DNA of 64,000 nucleotides, taken from contig CAMDBB010000005.1 in assembly GCA_945889195.1 (NCBI GenBank), positions 51,075-115,074 of the forward strand, read 5' to 3'. Source of the stretch: Bifidobacterium breve (lineage in GTDB: Bacteria > Actinomycetota > Actinomycetes > Nanopelagicales > Nanopelagicaceae). The position numbers were made by a program, and so were the translations under genes. Positions 45,199-55,881 of this stretch are shown piece after piece. Below the pieces are notes generated by a model, which worked only from the letters and a program-made list of their open reading frames with translations, was not told where the DNA came from and did no database searches. Numbering within the stretch: the stretch's first letter is position 1; each line of letters opens with the position of its first letter.

Positions 45199-46385
45199 TG
45201 ACTTCATTGGCTGACCTAGATGTAGCAGGAAAGCGCGTATTTCTTCGTTGCGATCTCAACGTTCCTATTAAGGATGGAAAGATCACAGATGATGGACGTA
45301 TTCGCGCCTCACTTCCAACAATTAACGCGCTCCTTGCAAAGGGCGCGAGCATTGTTATTGCAGCACATCTAGGTCGACCAAAGGGTGAAGCAAAGCCTGA
45401 GCTTTCGCTAGCTCCTGTCTCTATTCGCTTGGCAGAACTTCTTGGAAAGCCTGTCACCTTCGCTGGAGCAATTACTGGCGCAGATGTAACTGCCAAGGCA
45501 GATGCTCTGGCTGCTGGTGAAGTACTTCTCCTAGAAAACATTCGCTTTAGCGCAGCTGAAACCTCTAAAGATGAATCTGAGCGCGCATCCCTTGCTACCG
45601 AACTAGCCAAGCTCGCAGATCTCTATGTCGGCGATGGATTTGGCGCGGTACATCGCAAGCATGCATCAGTCTTTGATCTACCAAAGTTGCTTCCACATGC
45701 AGCCGGAACTCTCGTTGCCGATGAAGTTGAAGTACTGAAGAAGTTGACCATTGATCCAGCCCGTCCTTATGGGGTTGTACTTGGTGGTTCAAAAGTTTCC
45801 GACAAGATTGGCGTCATTTCAAATCTACTTGGCAAGGTTGATGTCATGGCTATCGGTGGCGGAATGCTCTTCACCTTCTTAGCTGCCCAAGGAAAAGAGA
45901 TTGGTTCATCACTCGTCGAACGCGATCTGATCGACACTGTAAAAGAGTTAATTCACCAGGCCGAGACTTCTGGGGTAAAGCTTCTTCTTCCGACCGATAT
46001 CGTCGTTGCTCCAACCTTTGCAGCCGATGCCACACCAACTTTGGTGAGTACAGATAACATCCCAGCAGATCAGATGGGGCTAGATATTGGACCTGAAAGT
46101 GCGCGCGCCTTTGCAGATGCAATCAAGGGTTGCAAAACTGTCTTCTGGAATGGACCGATGGGCGTCTTTGAGTTCCCTAACTTTGCAGCCGGTACAAAGG
46201 TTGTTGCTCAAGCCCTGACTGAAGTTTCAGGAATATCTGTTGTTGGTGGAGGAGACTCAGCTGCAGCAGTACGTGCACTTGGCTTTGCAGATTCAGCCTT
46301 TGGCTATATCTCAACAGGCGGGGGAGCATCTCTTGAATATCTGGAAGGTAAAGAACTACCTGGTTTGAAAGCGCTCGATCTTTAA
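45198..46385 (+). CDS. pgk: phosphoglycerate kinase
   Basis: [47 protein letters not shown]. Confidence 0.98.
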
Positions 46386-46414
46386 TCTATTTCATCGTTT
46401 ATAAGGAGCACGTA

Positions 46415-47188
46415 ATGCGTAAACCGTTAATGGCTGGTAACTGGAAGATGAACCTCAATCACCTTGAGGCTATCGCAGTTGCACAGAAGCTTGTCTACTC
46501 ACTTGAGGATAAGGATTACGACGCCGTTGATGTTGCAATCATCCCGCCCTTTACAGATATTCGCTCTATCCAGACCATGGTCGATGGTGATCGCCTCCGC
46601 TTGCAATATGGAGCTCAAGATCTTTCGCCTGAAAGTTCGGGAGCATTTACCGGCGATATTTCAGGTTCGATGTTGGCAAAGCTTGGCTGCACCTTTGTAG
46701 TCATCGGTCACTCTGAGCGACGCGCTATTCATAAGGAAGATGATGCTCTTATCAATCGCAAGATCAAGGCAGCGCTAGCCAATGAGCTGACACCGATTTT
46801 CTGCGTAGGCGAAGAGCTTGCCATCCGCGAATCCGGAACACATGTATCTCATGTCATCCGTCAGGTGCGCGCAGGGCTAGAAGGTTTCCATAAACCAGAG
46901 TTGAAGAAGATTGTCATCGCCTACGAACCTGTATGGGCGATCGGAACCGGAAAGACTGCAACCCCTGAAGATGCACAAGAAGTCTGCGCTGCTATCCGTG
47001 AAGAGGTTGAACAGATTGGATCAGCTGAGATTGCAGCAAATATGCGCATCCTCTATGGCGGTTCCGTGAAATCTGCCAATATCGTTGAAATCATGAAGCA
47101 GGCTGATGTCGATGGCGCTCTCATCGGTGGAGCCAGCCTCGACCCAGAAGAGCTTGCGAAGATTGCCAAGTTCTACGCTCAGGTCTAA
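46415..47188 (+). CDS. tpiA: triosephosphate isomerase
   Basis: [58 protein letters not shown]. Confidence 0.98.
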   Translation: MRKPLMAGNWKMNLNHLEAIAVAQKLVYSLEDKDYDAVDVAIIPPFTDIRSIQTMVDGDRLRLQYGAQDLSPESSGAFTGDISGSMLAKLGCTFVVIGHSERRAIHKEDDALINRKIKAALANELTPIFCVGEELAIRESGTHVSHVIRQVRAGLEGFHKPELKKIVIAYEPVWAIGTGKTATPEDAQEVCAAIREEVEQIGSAEIAANMRILYGGSVKSANIVEIMKQADVDGALIGGASLDPEELAKIAKFYAQV

Positions 47189-47247
47189 GTCGGAGTAAGA
47201 GCGTCCGCTCAGGTATCCTTTACCCCTATCTCTAGAGGAGTTTTACA

Positions 47248-47478
47248 GTGGCTTTAGCGTTATCAATCTTTCTCGTAATCTCGAGCATCGTGATGATCCT
47301 CCTGGTTCTGCTCCACAAGGGCAAGGGCTCTGGACTCTCCGATCTCTTTGGTGGCGGAGTCTCTTCCAACTACGGCGGTTCTTCAGTTGTAGAACGTAAC
47401 CTTGATCGACTCACAATCGTGGTCGGTGGACTCTGGTTCGCCGGAGTCGTCGGTCTCTCTCTCGTTTTGAAGGGTTAA
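47248..47478 (+). CDS. secG: preprotein translocase subunit SecG (GTG start)
   Basis: 76 aa, two TM helices, LLHKGKGSGLSDLFGGG; after tpiA. Confidence 0.92.
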   Translation: MALALSIFLVISSIVMILLVLLHKGKGSGLSDLFGGGVSSNYGGSSVVERNLDRLTIVVGGLWFAGVVGLSLVLKG

Positions 47479-47481
47479 TTG

Positions 47482-47823
47482 ATGGCAAGTGCAATTCGTG
47501 GAAGTCGCGTCGGCGCAGGCCCAATGGGCGAAGCCGAGCGCGGAGATCAGATCGAACGTGCCACAGTTTCATATTGGTGTGCCAATGCCCACGAAGTACG
47601 TCCATCATTTGCAGTAGAAGAGACAGTTGTTATTCCAGCTGAATGGGATTGCCCTAAATGTGGTCTTCCAGCAGGTCGCGATCGCAACAATCCACCAAGT
47701 GCAGTCGTTAACATTCCTTACAAGACTCACTTGGCCTATGTAAAGGAACGACGTACTGACACTGAGGGTGCGAAGATTCTTGAAGATGCACTTCGCAAAC
47801 TACGCGGAGACGATCTCGACTAA
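47482..47823 (+). CDS. rbpA: RNA polymerase-binding protein RbpA
   Basis: MASAIRGSRVGAGPMGEAERG, YWCANAHEVRPSFA, IPAEWDCPKCGLPAGRD. Confidence 0.95.
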   Translation: MASAIRGSRVGAGPMGEAERGDQIERATVSYWCANAHEVRPSFAVEETVVIPAEWDCPKCGLPAGRDRNNPPSAVVNIPYKTHLAYVKERRTDTEGAKILEDALRKLRGDDLD

Positions 47824-47824
47824 A

Positions 47825-49360
47825 TTAAAGTTTCTTCGCCGCAGCAATTATTTCGTCAATACCCGCACTTCTACTCTGCAGATGCAGACGAAGGAGCGGG
47901 TATTTTCGCATTGCAAGGGCGCGGTTATCGCCAATCGCCTGCGCCATCAGGAGCGTACGGAGCGAAAATGGCTTTCCTTCAATCTGATAGTCGATGCTAG
48001 TTTCGCCGGTAATCAGTAAGAAAGAACCGTTCTTCTGTCCACCTTTATGAAATTGGCCAGTGGAGTGTAAGAAGCGCGGACCCCAACCAAAGGAAGTTGG
48101 CTTACCTGATTTCTCCGAAAGAATCGCTCGCAGCTCTGAAATTTTGGCATCATTTCGTCTATCGAGATAGGCCATGATTGCGATGTATCCGCCATCTTTA
48201 ACATCTTCGATAAATGTAGCTAGCGCATCCTGAAGCGACTGCCCATCTCCAAAGATTTCGACAGATTTATCAGAGCATGCAGGTGCAAGAACGGGAAGTT
48301 GGTTGTCCCATTCAGCTAAACAGGCAGAAGTCTGTTCTTTCGCTTCCGTAACATTTGGTTGATTGAAGGGATCGATTTTAAGTGCTGCTCCCATCAGAGC
48401 GGTCACCCATTCCCAGAAGATGAAGTGAGCGCCAAGTGGGCCTTCGACAATGAGATCGGTACCGGTGCCACCGTAACTCACGGTGAAGGCGCCTCCGATA
48501 GCGGCAACTTTTGCGTTCTCGGTCGCAATGGGAAGACGACCTGTTCCATCTTTACCAGTTGATTCAGCGATCAACTGCTCAATCCAATCGGAAAGACCAG
48601 GAACTGCAGAACCGGCATCAGTAAAGGCGATGTACTGAGATGCGCGTGCGACTAAGAGATAAGCGGTATCGAGAATTGTCTGCGGATGAGTGAGAAACTC
48701 TGACTTCTCGCTCTGCGCATCTTGCAACAGCTGCTCAATAGGAGCCCCTGCGAGAGCTGTCGGTGTTAACCCAAAGGCGCTTAAGACGCTAAAGCGACCA
48801 CCGACGTTTGGGTCGGCATTGATGACGCTAAATCCCGCATCGCGCACTTCAATATCGAGTGGAGATCCCGGGTCAGTGACAAAGAGAATGTGTTCTATTG
48901 GGTTGAGGCCAGCAGCAGTAAATGCGCTTTGAAAGAGAGATCTCTGTGCAGAAGTTTCAATGGTCGAGCCAGATTTAGAGCTGACGACAACGACTGTCTT
49001 CTTGAGATCTCCAGTAATCGCATGCTGTGCATAATTTGGATCGGTTGAGTCAAAGATGAAAATATCTTTCTTATAAGTTAGCGCGATAACTTCTGGGCCA
49101 AGGGAAGATCCACCCATGCCACAGAGAACTACTCGACTCTGCTCTTTAAAGCGTGCGACAACTTCAGCGATGCGGGGGAGAAGCGCTGCAGATGTTTCGG
49201 GTAGGTCGACCCAGTTGAGTCGGATAGCAGCCTCTGTAGCAGCTTTGCTTCCCCACGCTGTTGCATCTTTCACTGCGATACGGCCATGTGCGTGTTCTAG
49301 TAAGCGATATAGATCCGATGAGCGATCTACCTGCGCCAGGCTTGGACCAGAGATCTTCAT
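47825..49360 (-). CDS. pgi: glucose-6-phosphate isomerase (divergent actinobacterial type)
   Basis: CGMGGSSLGPEV, VVSSKSGSTIET, FGWGPRFLHSTGQFHKGGQKNGSF. Confidence 0.92.
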   Translation of the reverse strand: MKISGPSLAQVDRSSDLYRLLEHAHGRIAVKDATAWGSKAATEAAIRLNWVDLPETSAALLPRIAEVVARFKEQSRVVLCGMGGSSLGPEVIALTYKKDIFIFDSTDPNYAQHAITGDLKKTVVVVSSKSGSTIETSAQRSLFQSAFTAAGLNPIEHILFVTDPGSPLDIEVRDAGFSVINADPNVGGRFSVLSAFGLTPTALAGAPIEQLLQDAQSEKSEFLTHPQTILDTAYLLVARASQYIAFTDAGSAVPGLSDWIEQLIAESTGKDGTGRLPIATENAKVAAIGGAFTVSYGGTGTDLIVEGPLGAHFIFWEWVTALMGAALKIDPFNQPNVTEAKEQTSACLAEWDNQLPVLAPACSDKSVEIFGDGQSLQDALATFIEDVKDGGYIAIMAYLDRRNDAKISELRAILSEKSGKPTSFGWGPRFLHSTGQFHKGGQKNGSFLLITGETSIDYQIEGKPFSLRTLLMAQAIGDNRALAMRKYPLLRLHLQSRSAGIDEIIAAAKKL

Positions 49361-49363
49361 AGG

Positions 49364-51409
49364 TTAGAGCGCTTTCTTGATATCGCTAACAATTCTTTCA
49401 GCGCTAAATCCAAACTCTGCGAAGAGTTTGCCTGCACCAGCGGATGCGCCGAAGTGATCGAGTGAGATAACGATTCCCTTATCTCCTACATATTCGCGCC
49501 AACCTTGTGCGATACCAGCTTCAACGCTTACTCGTAGCGCTGTAGTTGGCATAACGGAGGAGCGGTAGCTCTCTGTCTCTTCGTTAAACCATTCCAGGCA
49601 AGGGGCGCTCACAACGCGAGTTGCGATGCCATCTGCTTCAAGAGCTGTCTGTGCATCGAGTGCGATTCCAACTTCAGAACCTGTTGCAATGATGACAACT
49701 CGGGGAGCAGCTGAACCATCTTTCAAGATATATGCACCCTTATCAACACCACTGGCTGCGCCATGAGTAGAACGATCAACTGTGCGCAGGTTCTGCCTTG
49801 ATAGCAAGAGACCTGCTGGCTTCTGGCGCTGCAAAATTGATCGCCAAACTTGTACAACTTCATTGGCATCTGCTGGTCGAATAACCGCGAAGTTGGGGAT
49901 TGCGCGTAGAGCTGCAAAGTGTTCGATCGGTTGGTGCGTTGGACCATCTTCACCGAGACCAATGGAATCGTGGGTCCAGATAAATGTTGATGGAATATCC
50001 ATCAGCGCTGCCAGGCGAACTGCCGGACGCATGTAATCGCTAAAGACTGCAAATGTTCCACCGAATGTTCGCGTCAATCCATGCAACGTAATCCCGTTGA
50101 GAATCGATCCCATTGCGTGCTCACGAATACCGAAGTGAATAATGCGACCGTATGGATCTGCATCTTTCATCTGACTGCTGGCCGGAAGGAAGGATTTACC
50201 GCCTTCGATTGTTGTGTTATTGCTCTCGGCCAAATCTGCCGATCCACCCCAGAATTCAGGTAACGCCTTTGCAATGGCGTTGATGACATGGCCAGAGGCG
50301 GCGCGAGTAGCTAAATCTTTTCCAGCTTCAAAGACTGGAAGAGATGAATCCCAACCTGCTGGAAGCTCGCGCTTCTGCAAACGAGTGAGCATCTGCGCGC
50401 GTTCAGGATTTGCGGCGCTCCATGCATCAAATTTCTTATTCCATGCCGCGTGCGACGCCGCGCCACGGTCTTTGACTGAACGCACATGTGCAAAAACTTC
50501 TGCTGGCATTGCAAACTTTTCGTCAGGGTTAAGGCCTAACTCTTTCTTTGTGGCTGCAATCTCTTCATCACCAAGGGCTGACCCATGTGATTTTGCTGTG
50601 CCGCGTAACTTAGGCGCAGGCCATGCAATCACTGAGTGCATCCGAATCAACGATGGCTTTGTCGTCTCTGCCTTTGCAGCCAACATCGCAGCATCGAGTG
50701 ATGCTAAATCAATATTTCCATCAGCGAGGGCCGCAACTTCTTGAACATGCCAACCATAAGCGCGATAGCGCGCGGCGACATCTTCGGTAAATGAAACATG
50801 GGTATCGCCCTCGATAGAGATGCGGTTATCGTCGTAGATAAGATTGAGATTACCGAGCTCTTGTGTTCCGGCGAGAGAAGAAGCTTCCCCTGATACACCT
50901 TCTTGTAAATCGCCATCAGAGCAGAGCACCCAGATCGAGTGATCAAAGAGTGAAGAACCTGCAGGTGCTTGCGGATCGAGTAGCCCACGTTCGTAGCGAG
51001 CTGCCATCGCAAAGCCGACTGCTGTTGCAACGCCTGCACCCAATGGTCCAGTCGTCATCTCAACGCCTGCGGTATGGCCAAACTCAGGATGGCCTGGAGT
51101 CAGTGATCCCCAAGTACGGAATGACTGCATATCTTCCATCTCAAGTCCGTAACCGCTGAAGAAGAGTTGTGTATAGAGAGTCAGCGATGAGTGGCCACAG
51201 GAGAGAATGAAACGGTCGCGACCGAGCCAATGTGGATCTGCTGGATCATGAACGAGGTGACGCTGAAAGAGGTTGTAGGCAACTGGAGCAAGTGACATTG
51301 CAGTTCCAGGATGGCCATTGCCAACCTTCTGTACTGCATCCATCGCGAGTGCACGGGCGATAGCTACCGCCTTATCGTCTAGCTCACTCCAACCGGCGAT
51401 CTTTGTCAT
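49364..51409 (-). CDS. tkt: transketolase
   Basis: AMDAVQKVGNGHPGTAMSLAPVAYNLF, SDGDLQEGVSGEASSLAG, HDSIGLGEDGPTHQPIEHFAALR. Confidence 0.98.
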   Translation of the reverse strand: MTKIAGWSELDDKAVAIARALAMDAVQKVGNGHPGTAMSLAPVAYNLFQRHLVHDPADPHWLGRDRFILSCGHSSLTLYTQLFFSGYGLEMEDMQSFRTWGSLTPGHPEFGHTAGVEMTTGPLGAGVATAVGFAMAARYERGLLDPQAPAGSSLFDHSIWVLCSDGDLQEGVSGEASSLAGTQELGNLNLIYDDNRISIEGDTHVSFTEDVAARYRAYGWHVQEVAALADGNIDLASLDAAMLAAKAETTKPSLIRMHSVIAWPAPKLRGTAKSHGSALGDEEIAATKKELGLNPDEKFAMPAEVFAHVRSVKDRGAASHAAWNKKFDAWSAANPERAQMLTRLQKRELPAGWDSSLPVFEAGKDLATRAASGHVINAIAKALPEFWGGSADLAESNNTTIEGGKSFLPASSQMKDADPYGRIIHFGIREHAMGSILNGITLHGLTRTFGGTFAVFSDYMRPAVRLAALMDIPSTFIWTHDSIGLGEDGPTHQPIEHFAALRAIPNFAVIRPADANEVVQVWRSILQRQKPAGLLLSRQNLRTVDRSTHGAASGVDKGAYILKDGSAAPRVVIIATGSEVGIALDAQTALEADGIATRVVSAPCLEWFNEETESYRSSVMPTTALRVSVEAGIAQGWREYVGDKGIVISLDHFGASAGAGKLFAEFGFSAERIVSDIKKAL

Positions 51410-51418
51410 CTCTTCTCC

Positions 51419-52297
51419 TTAAGCGTGTTTTCTTACAACTGATAGACGGATTCGCCACGCTGCGATCCATACTAAGACTGAACCTAAAAGATGGAAACCT
51501 ACAAGGAGTTCGGGAACTGCTAACCAGTATTGGATATAGCCGAGTGCACCTTGTGCGATTGCCAGCAAGATAAAGATATTGAGCCATTTCTTCGTTTCAA
51601 AACGGAGATCTTTAGAACGATAAAAAATAAAGGTAATAATCAACAAGACCCAGACAGATGAGCTGTGTAATCGTGTAATTGTGGAGATATCAAAGTCGAG
51701 TCGGGGAGCATCAACATCACCAGCGTGTGGACCGCTACCGGTTACCAAAGTTCCGATAGCAATTGCTATAAAGGCAACGACAATATGAGCAAGAGATATC
51801 CGCGAGATTCTGACTTGTGTAGATGAGGTTCGTACCTGCGGATGATGTCGGCGAGAATGTAACGATGTCGCCGCTGCAATCAAGATAATCGAGAGAAGTA
51901 GGTGTGATGCGACAGAGAGTGGATTGAGATGCGTAAGTACGGTGATTCCGCCAAGGACTCCCTGCGCCAAAATTCCAAAGATCTGAGTTGCGGCAAGAAA
52001 ACGGAGATCGCGACGACCGCTTCGCACAACTGCAATTAATGTGACAACTGCTGCGAAGAAGAGCGCGAAGGTAAGAAGTCGATTTCCAAATTCAATCCAC
52101 GCATGCAAGGCGCCCTCTGCTTGTCCTTCAACAGGGAGATAGGAACCGGGAACGCACTCTGGCCATGTTGGGCAGCCCATCCCAGATCCGGTAAGGCGAA
52201 CAGCGCCTCCCGTCAGAACGAGAGCTGCTTGAAGGAAGAGAAGTAGGCCCGCAAGGGGGCCGAGTACTCGGCGTGCAATTGTGCGCGTTTTACTCAC
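51419..52297 (-). CDS. ctaA: heme A synthase (COX15/CtaA, GTG start)
   Basis: GGAVRLTGSGMGCPTWPECVPGSYLP, LGGITVLTHLNP, multi-TM. Confidence 0.92.
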   Translation of the reverse strand: MSKTRTIARRVLGPLAGLLLFLQAALVLTGGAVRLTGSGMGCPTWPECVPGSYLPVEGQAEGALHAWIEFGNRLLTFALFFAAVVTLIAVVRSGRRDLRFLAATQIFGILAQGVLGGITVLTHLNPLSVASHLLLSIILIAAATSLHSRRHHPQVRTSSTQVRISRISLAHIVVAFIAIAIGTLVTGSGPHAGDVDAPRLDFDISTITRLHSSSVWVLLIITFIFYRSKDLRFETKKWLNIFILLAIAQGALGYIQYWLAVPELLVGFHLLGSVLVWIAAWRIRLSVVRKHA

Positions 52298-52365
52298 GCT
52301 CGTAGCCTAGGACCTTTGCCTCTCGCCGCGCCTCTCTTCAACTGGCAGGGGCTAGGGAATTACGA

Positions 52366-52380
52366 CACAATAGTGTTGTG
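52366..52380. promoter_or_regulatory. palindrome CACAA-TAGTG-TTGTG over the sufR start; candidate SufR operator
   Basis: Perfect 5-bp arms spanning the putative -10 and the GTG start (52378) of sufR. Confidence 0.5.
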
Positions 52381-53076
52381 AAAATCGACGACCTGAGCAC
52401 CCGCGAGGCTATCGCTCGCTCTGTGCTGGAAAATGGTCCGTCGACCGCTGTGACCCTAGGCGAGCGTCTTGGCCTCACGCCGGCAGGTATTCGCCGCCAC
52501 CTCGATCTCCTTGTTCTCGATGGAATTCTCGAAGCGCGCGAGCCACATCAGGCGCTCAGCCGTGGTCGTGGCCGACCTTCAAAAGTTTTTGTTATGACCG
52601 ATGGTGGTCGCGAAAAATTTGAACACTCATACGATGACTTAGCGGTGGCCGCTCTGAAATTTATGTCGGCGCAATCAGGCGGCCAACTCGTTCAAGCTTT
52701 CGCACAATCTCGCGCAGATGATATTGAGCGCAAGGCAGTTACCTTTATGGCAAAGAAGTCTCAGAAGAATCAGGCGCTTGCCACTTTCCTTACTGAGCAG
52801 GGTTATGCCGCCAGCATTGAGAGCAAGCCAACAGGGGATCAGCTCTGTCAACACCATTGTCCGATTGCACACGTTGCAGCTGAGTTTCCACAACTCTGCG
52901 AGGCAGAGACCGAGGCCTTCTCAAAGATTCTAGGAACACATGTGCAGCGTCTTGCCACAATTGCACACGGTGATGGCGTCTGCACAACGTACATTCCAAA
53001 TCTTTCCCGAGTAACAACAAAGACAAAGATCACTCAATCTACAAGAACGATAACCGCTGGAAAGGCGACCAAATGA
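52378..53076 (+). CDS. sufR: SufR-like HTH transcriptional regulator of the suf operon (GTG start)
   Basis: Winged-HTH N-terminus [26 protein letters not shown]; Cys-rich C-terminus [25 protein letters not shown]...GDGVC; first gene of suf cluster. Confidence 0.9.
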   Translation: MKIDDLSTREAIARSVLENGPSTAVTLGERLGLTPAGIRRHLDLLVLDGILEAREPHQALSRGRGRPSKVFVMTDGGREKFEHSYDDLAVAALKFMSAQSGGQLVQAFAQSRADDIERKAVTFMAKKSQKNQALATFLTEQGYAASIESKPTGDQLCQHHCPIAHVAAEFPQLCEAETEAFSKILGTHVQRLATIAHGDGVCTTYIPNLSRVTTKTKITQSTRTITAGKATK

Positions 53077-54482
53077 CAACAGCACATCCTGAACTCGATG
53101 GCCTCGGCAATTATGAATACGGCTGGTCAGATAGTAATGATGCGGGCTCTAATGCCAAGCGTGGCTTAAGCGAAGAAGTTGTTCGCGATATCTCTTCTAA
53201 GAAGAGTGAGCCGCAGTGGATGCTCGACCTTCGCCTCAAAGGGTTAGACCTCTTTTACAAGAAGCCAATGCCATCATGGGGATCTGATCTGTCAGGAATC
53301 TTCTTCGACACCATCAAATACTTTGTTCGCTCTACTGAGAAGCAGGCGACAACCTGGGAAGACCTACCAGATGACATTAAGAATACCTACGATCGCCTAG
53401 GTATCCCAGAAGCTGAAAAGCAGCGTCTGGTATCAGGAGTTGCAGCCCAATACGAATCAGAGGTTGTCTATCACTCAATCCGTGAAGACCTCGAGAAGCA
53501 GGGCGTCATCTTCCTTGATACCGATAGCGCTCTCAAGCAGCACCCGGAGCTCTTCAAAGAGTATTTCGCAACTGTTATTCCAGTTGGCGATAACAAGTTT
53601 GCAGCGCTCAATACCTCTGTCTGGTCTGGTGGTTCATTTATCTATGTTCCTAAGGGCGTTCACGTGGATATCCCATTGCAGGCTTACTTCCGTATCAATA
53701 CCGAAAATATGGGTCAGTTCGAACGTACCTTGATCATCGCCGATGAAGATTCATACATTCACTATGTCGAAGGTTGTACTGCGCCTATCTACAAGTCTGA
53801 CTCACTGCACTCAGCGGTAGTTGAAATCATTGTTAAGAAGGGTGCGCGCGTTCGTTATACGACTATTCAAAACTGGTCTAACAACGTCTACAACTTGGTA
53901 ACTAAGCGCGCAACATGCGCCGAAGGTGCAACTATGGAATGGGTCGATGGCAATATCGGTTCAAAGGTCACCATGAAGTATCCAGCTGTCATGTTGATGG
54001 GCCCACACGCAAAGGGTGAAACTCTCTCACTCGCATTTGCTGGCCCTGGCCAACATCAGGATTCTGGCGCAAAGATGGTGCACGCAGCTCCTTACACATC
54101 ATCGTCAGTTATCTCTAAATCTGTAGCTCGTGGTGGAGGTCGTACCTCATACCGCGGACTTGTGCAGGTTCAAGAAGGTGCCCACCATTCAGCAAGTACT
54201 GTGAAGTGCGATGCTCTTCTCGTTGACACAATCTCGCGTTCAGATACATATCCGTATGTTGATATCCGTGAAGATGATGTATCTATGGGTCACGAAGCGA
54301 CCGTCTCTAAGATCTCTGATGATCAGCTCTTCTATCTGATGTCCCGTGGACTCAATGAAGATGAAGCGATGGCGATGATTGTTCGTGGGTTCATTGAACC
54401 AATTGCACGCGAACTTCCTATGGAGTACGCGCTAGAGCTCAACCGCCTGATTGAACTCCAAATGGAAGGCGCAGTTGGATAA
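53073..54482 (+). CDS. sufB: Fe-S cluster assembly protein SufB
   Basis: [54 protein letters not shown]. Confidence 0.98.
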   Translation: MTTAHPELDGLGNYEYGWSDSNDAGSNAKRGLSEEVVRDISSKKSEPQWMLDLRLKGLDLFYKKPMPSWGSDLSGIFFDTIKYFVRSTEKQATTWEDLPDDIKNTYDRLGIPEAEKQRLVSGVAAQYESEVVYHSIREDLEKQGVIFLDTDSALKQHPELFKEYFATVIPVGDNKFAALNTSVWSGGSFIYVPKGVHVDIPLQAYFRINTENMGQFERTLIIADEDSYIHYVEGCTAPIYKSDSLHSAVVEIIVKKGARVRYTTIQNWSNNVYNLVTKRATCAEGATMEWVDGNIGSKVTMKYPAVMLMGPHAKGETLSLAFAGPGQHQDSGAKMVHAAPYTSSSVISKSVARGGGRTSYRGLVQVQEGAHHSASTVKCDALLVDTISRSDTYPYVDIREDDVSMGHEATVSKISDDQLFYLMSRGLNEDEAMAMIVRGFIEPIARELPMEYALELNRLIELQMEGAVG

Positions 54483-55573
54483 TGTCTTCATTGCAATCGA
54501 ACGTTCTTGAAAACCACACCCCTACGGGGCGTGAGGAAGCATGGCGCTTTACGCCACTCAAACGCTTGGGTGGAATGCATGATGGTTCTGCCACCGCGGT
54601 AGAGCGCAATTCACTTGCGGTAAAGGGCACACTTCCAACTGGTGTGACTTTTTCTCACCAAGAGATTGAAGCCGTAACGCAGACTGATGATGTAATCGTC
54701 AATCGTGTTCGTCAGTTCACGACTAAGGGTGCGGTGCTATCAATTGCACCTAACGCAGAGATTGCTGAGCCAATTATGCTCAATCGATCCTCTTTTGGTA
54801 CTGACTCTGCTGAATTCTCACGAGTTCTCATCAAGGCAGGCAGCCATTCCAAATCAGTCGTAGTCATTGAGAACACAGGCGATACTCACCTTGCAGAAGA
54901 TTTAGAGATCGTTGTTGAACCAGGTGCTCATCTGACTCTTATCGCTCTGCAAGAGTGGGGAAGCAAGACGATTCATGCTGCGCGCCATCACGCAATTGTT
55001 GATCGCGATGCAACATTTAAGTCAATTGTTGTCACCGTCGGGGGAGATGTAGTTCGCCTACTTCCTACCGTCGATTTCATCGCACCAGGTGCATCATGTG
55101 ATCTATCTGGTGTCTACTTTGCAACTGCCGGCCAGTTCTTCGAACACCGCATGTTTGTCGATCACAAGGTTCCAAATGCAAAGTCCCGCGTGAACTACAA
55201 GGGAGCACTTGCTGGAGATAAGGCCCATACAGTCTGGATTGGCGATGTCTTTATTCGCGCTGCAGCTGAGGGCACAGATACATATGAGCTCAACCGTAAC
55301 TTATTGCTCTCAGATGGGGCGCGAGCTGATTCAGTTCCAAACCTTGAGATCGAAACTGGTGAAATCGTAGGCGCGGGACATGCATCTACGACAGGCCGCT
55401 TTGATGATGAGCAACTCTTCTACTTAATGTCGCGTGGAATCAATATGGATGATGCGCGTCGCCTGGTTGTGCGCGGATTCTTTAATGAGATTGTCTCTGA
55501 AATTGGTATTGAAGAAATCCAGGAACGCATCATGGCTCGCATTGATGGCGAACTTGCAAAGGCTGGTAAGTAG
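54482..55573 (+). CDS. sufD: Fe-S cluster assembly protein SufD
   Basis: [48 protein letters not shown]. Confidence 0.95.
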   Translation: MSSLQSNVLENHTPTGREEAWRFTPLKRLGGMHDGSATAVERNSLAVKGTLPTGVTFSHQEIEAVTQTDDVIVNRVRQFTTKGAVLSIAPNAEIAEPIMLNRSSFGTDSAEFSRVLIKAGSHSKSVVVIENTGDTHLAEDLEIVVEPGAHLTLIALQEWGSKTIHAARHHAIVDRDATFKSIVVTVGGDVVRLLPTVDFIAPGASCDLSGVYFATAGQFFEHRMFVDHKVPNAKSRVNYKGALAGDKAHTVWIGDVFIRAAAEGTDTYELNRNLLLSDGARADSVPNLEIETGEIVGAGHASTTGRFDDEQLFYLMSRGINMDDARRLVVRGFFNEIVSEIGIEEIQERIMARIDGELAKAGK

Positions 55574-55870
55574 ATGTCTGATCTTGCATTTTCATCACTT
55601 CAAGCAGGTAAGCCTGTGCGGATTGAGAAGAACGGCGAATCCATCTGCGTCACCCGTGTGGGCGATCAGGTCTTCGCGGTCAACGATATCTGCAGCCACT
55701 CAGATGCCTCTCTTTCAGAAGGTGATGTCACAGATTTCAAGATCGAATGCTGGCTCCATGGAGCTGAGTTTGATCTTCGCACTGGAGAGGCGTTAACGCC
55801 TCCAGCAGTAGCACCCATTAAGACCTATTCAGTAACTGTCGACGGAGACTCCGTCACGGTAGAGATGTAA
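55574..55870 (+). CDS. Rieske-type [2Fe-2S] ferredoxin
   Basis: DICSHSDASLSEGDVTDFKIECWLHGAEFDLRTGEALTPPA (CxH...CxxH). Confidence 0.93.
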   Translation: MSDLAFSSLQAGKPVRIEKNGESICVTRVGDQVFAVNDICSHSDASLSEGDVTDFKIECWLHGAEFDLRTGEALTPPAVAPIKTYSVTVDGDSVTVEM

Positions 55871-55881
55871 CGGAGATAGAT

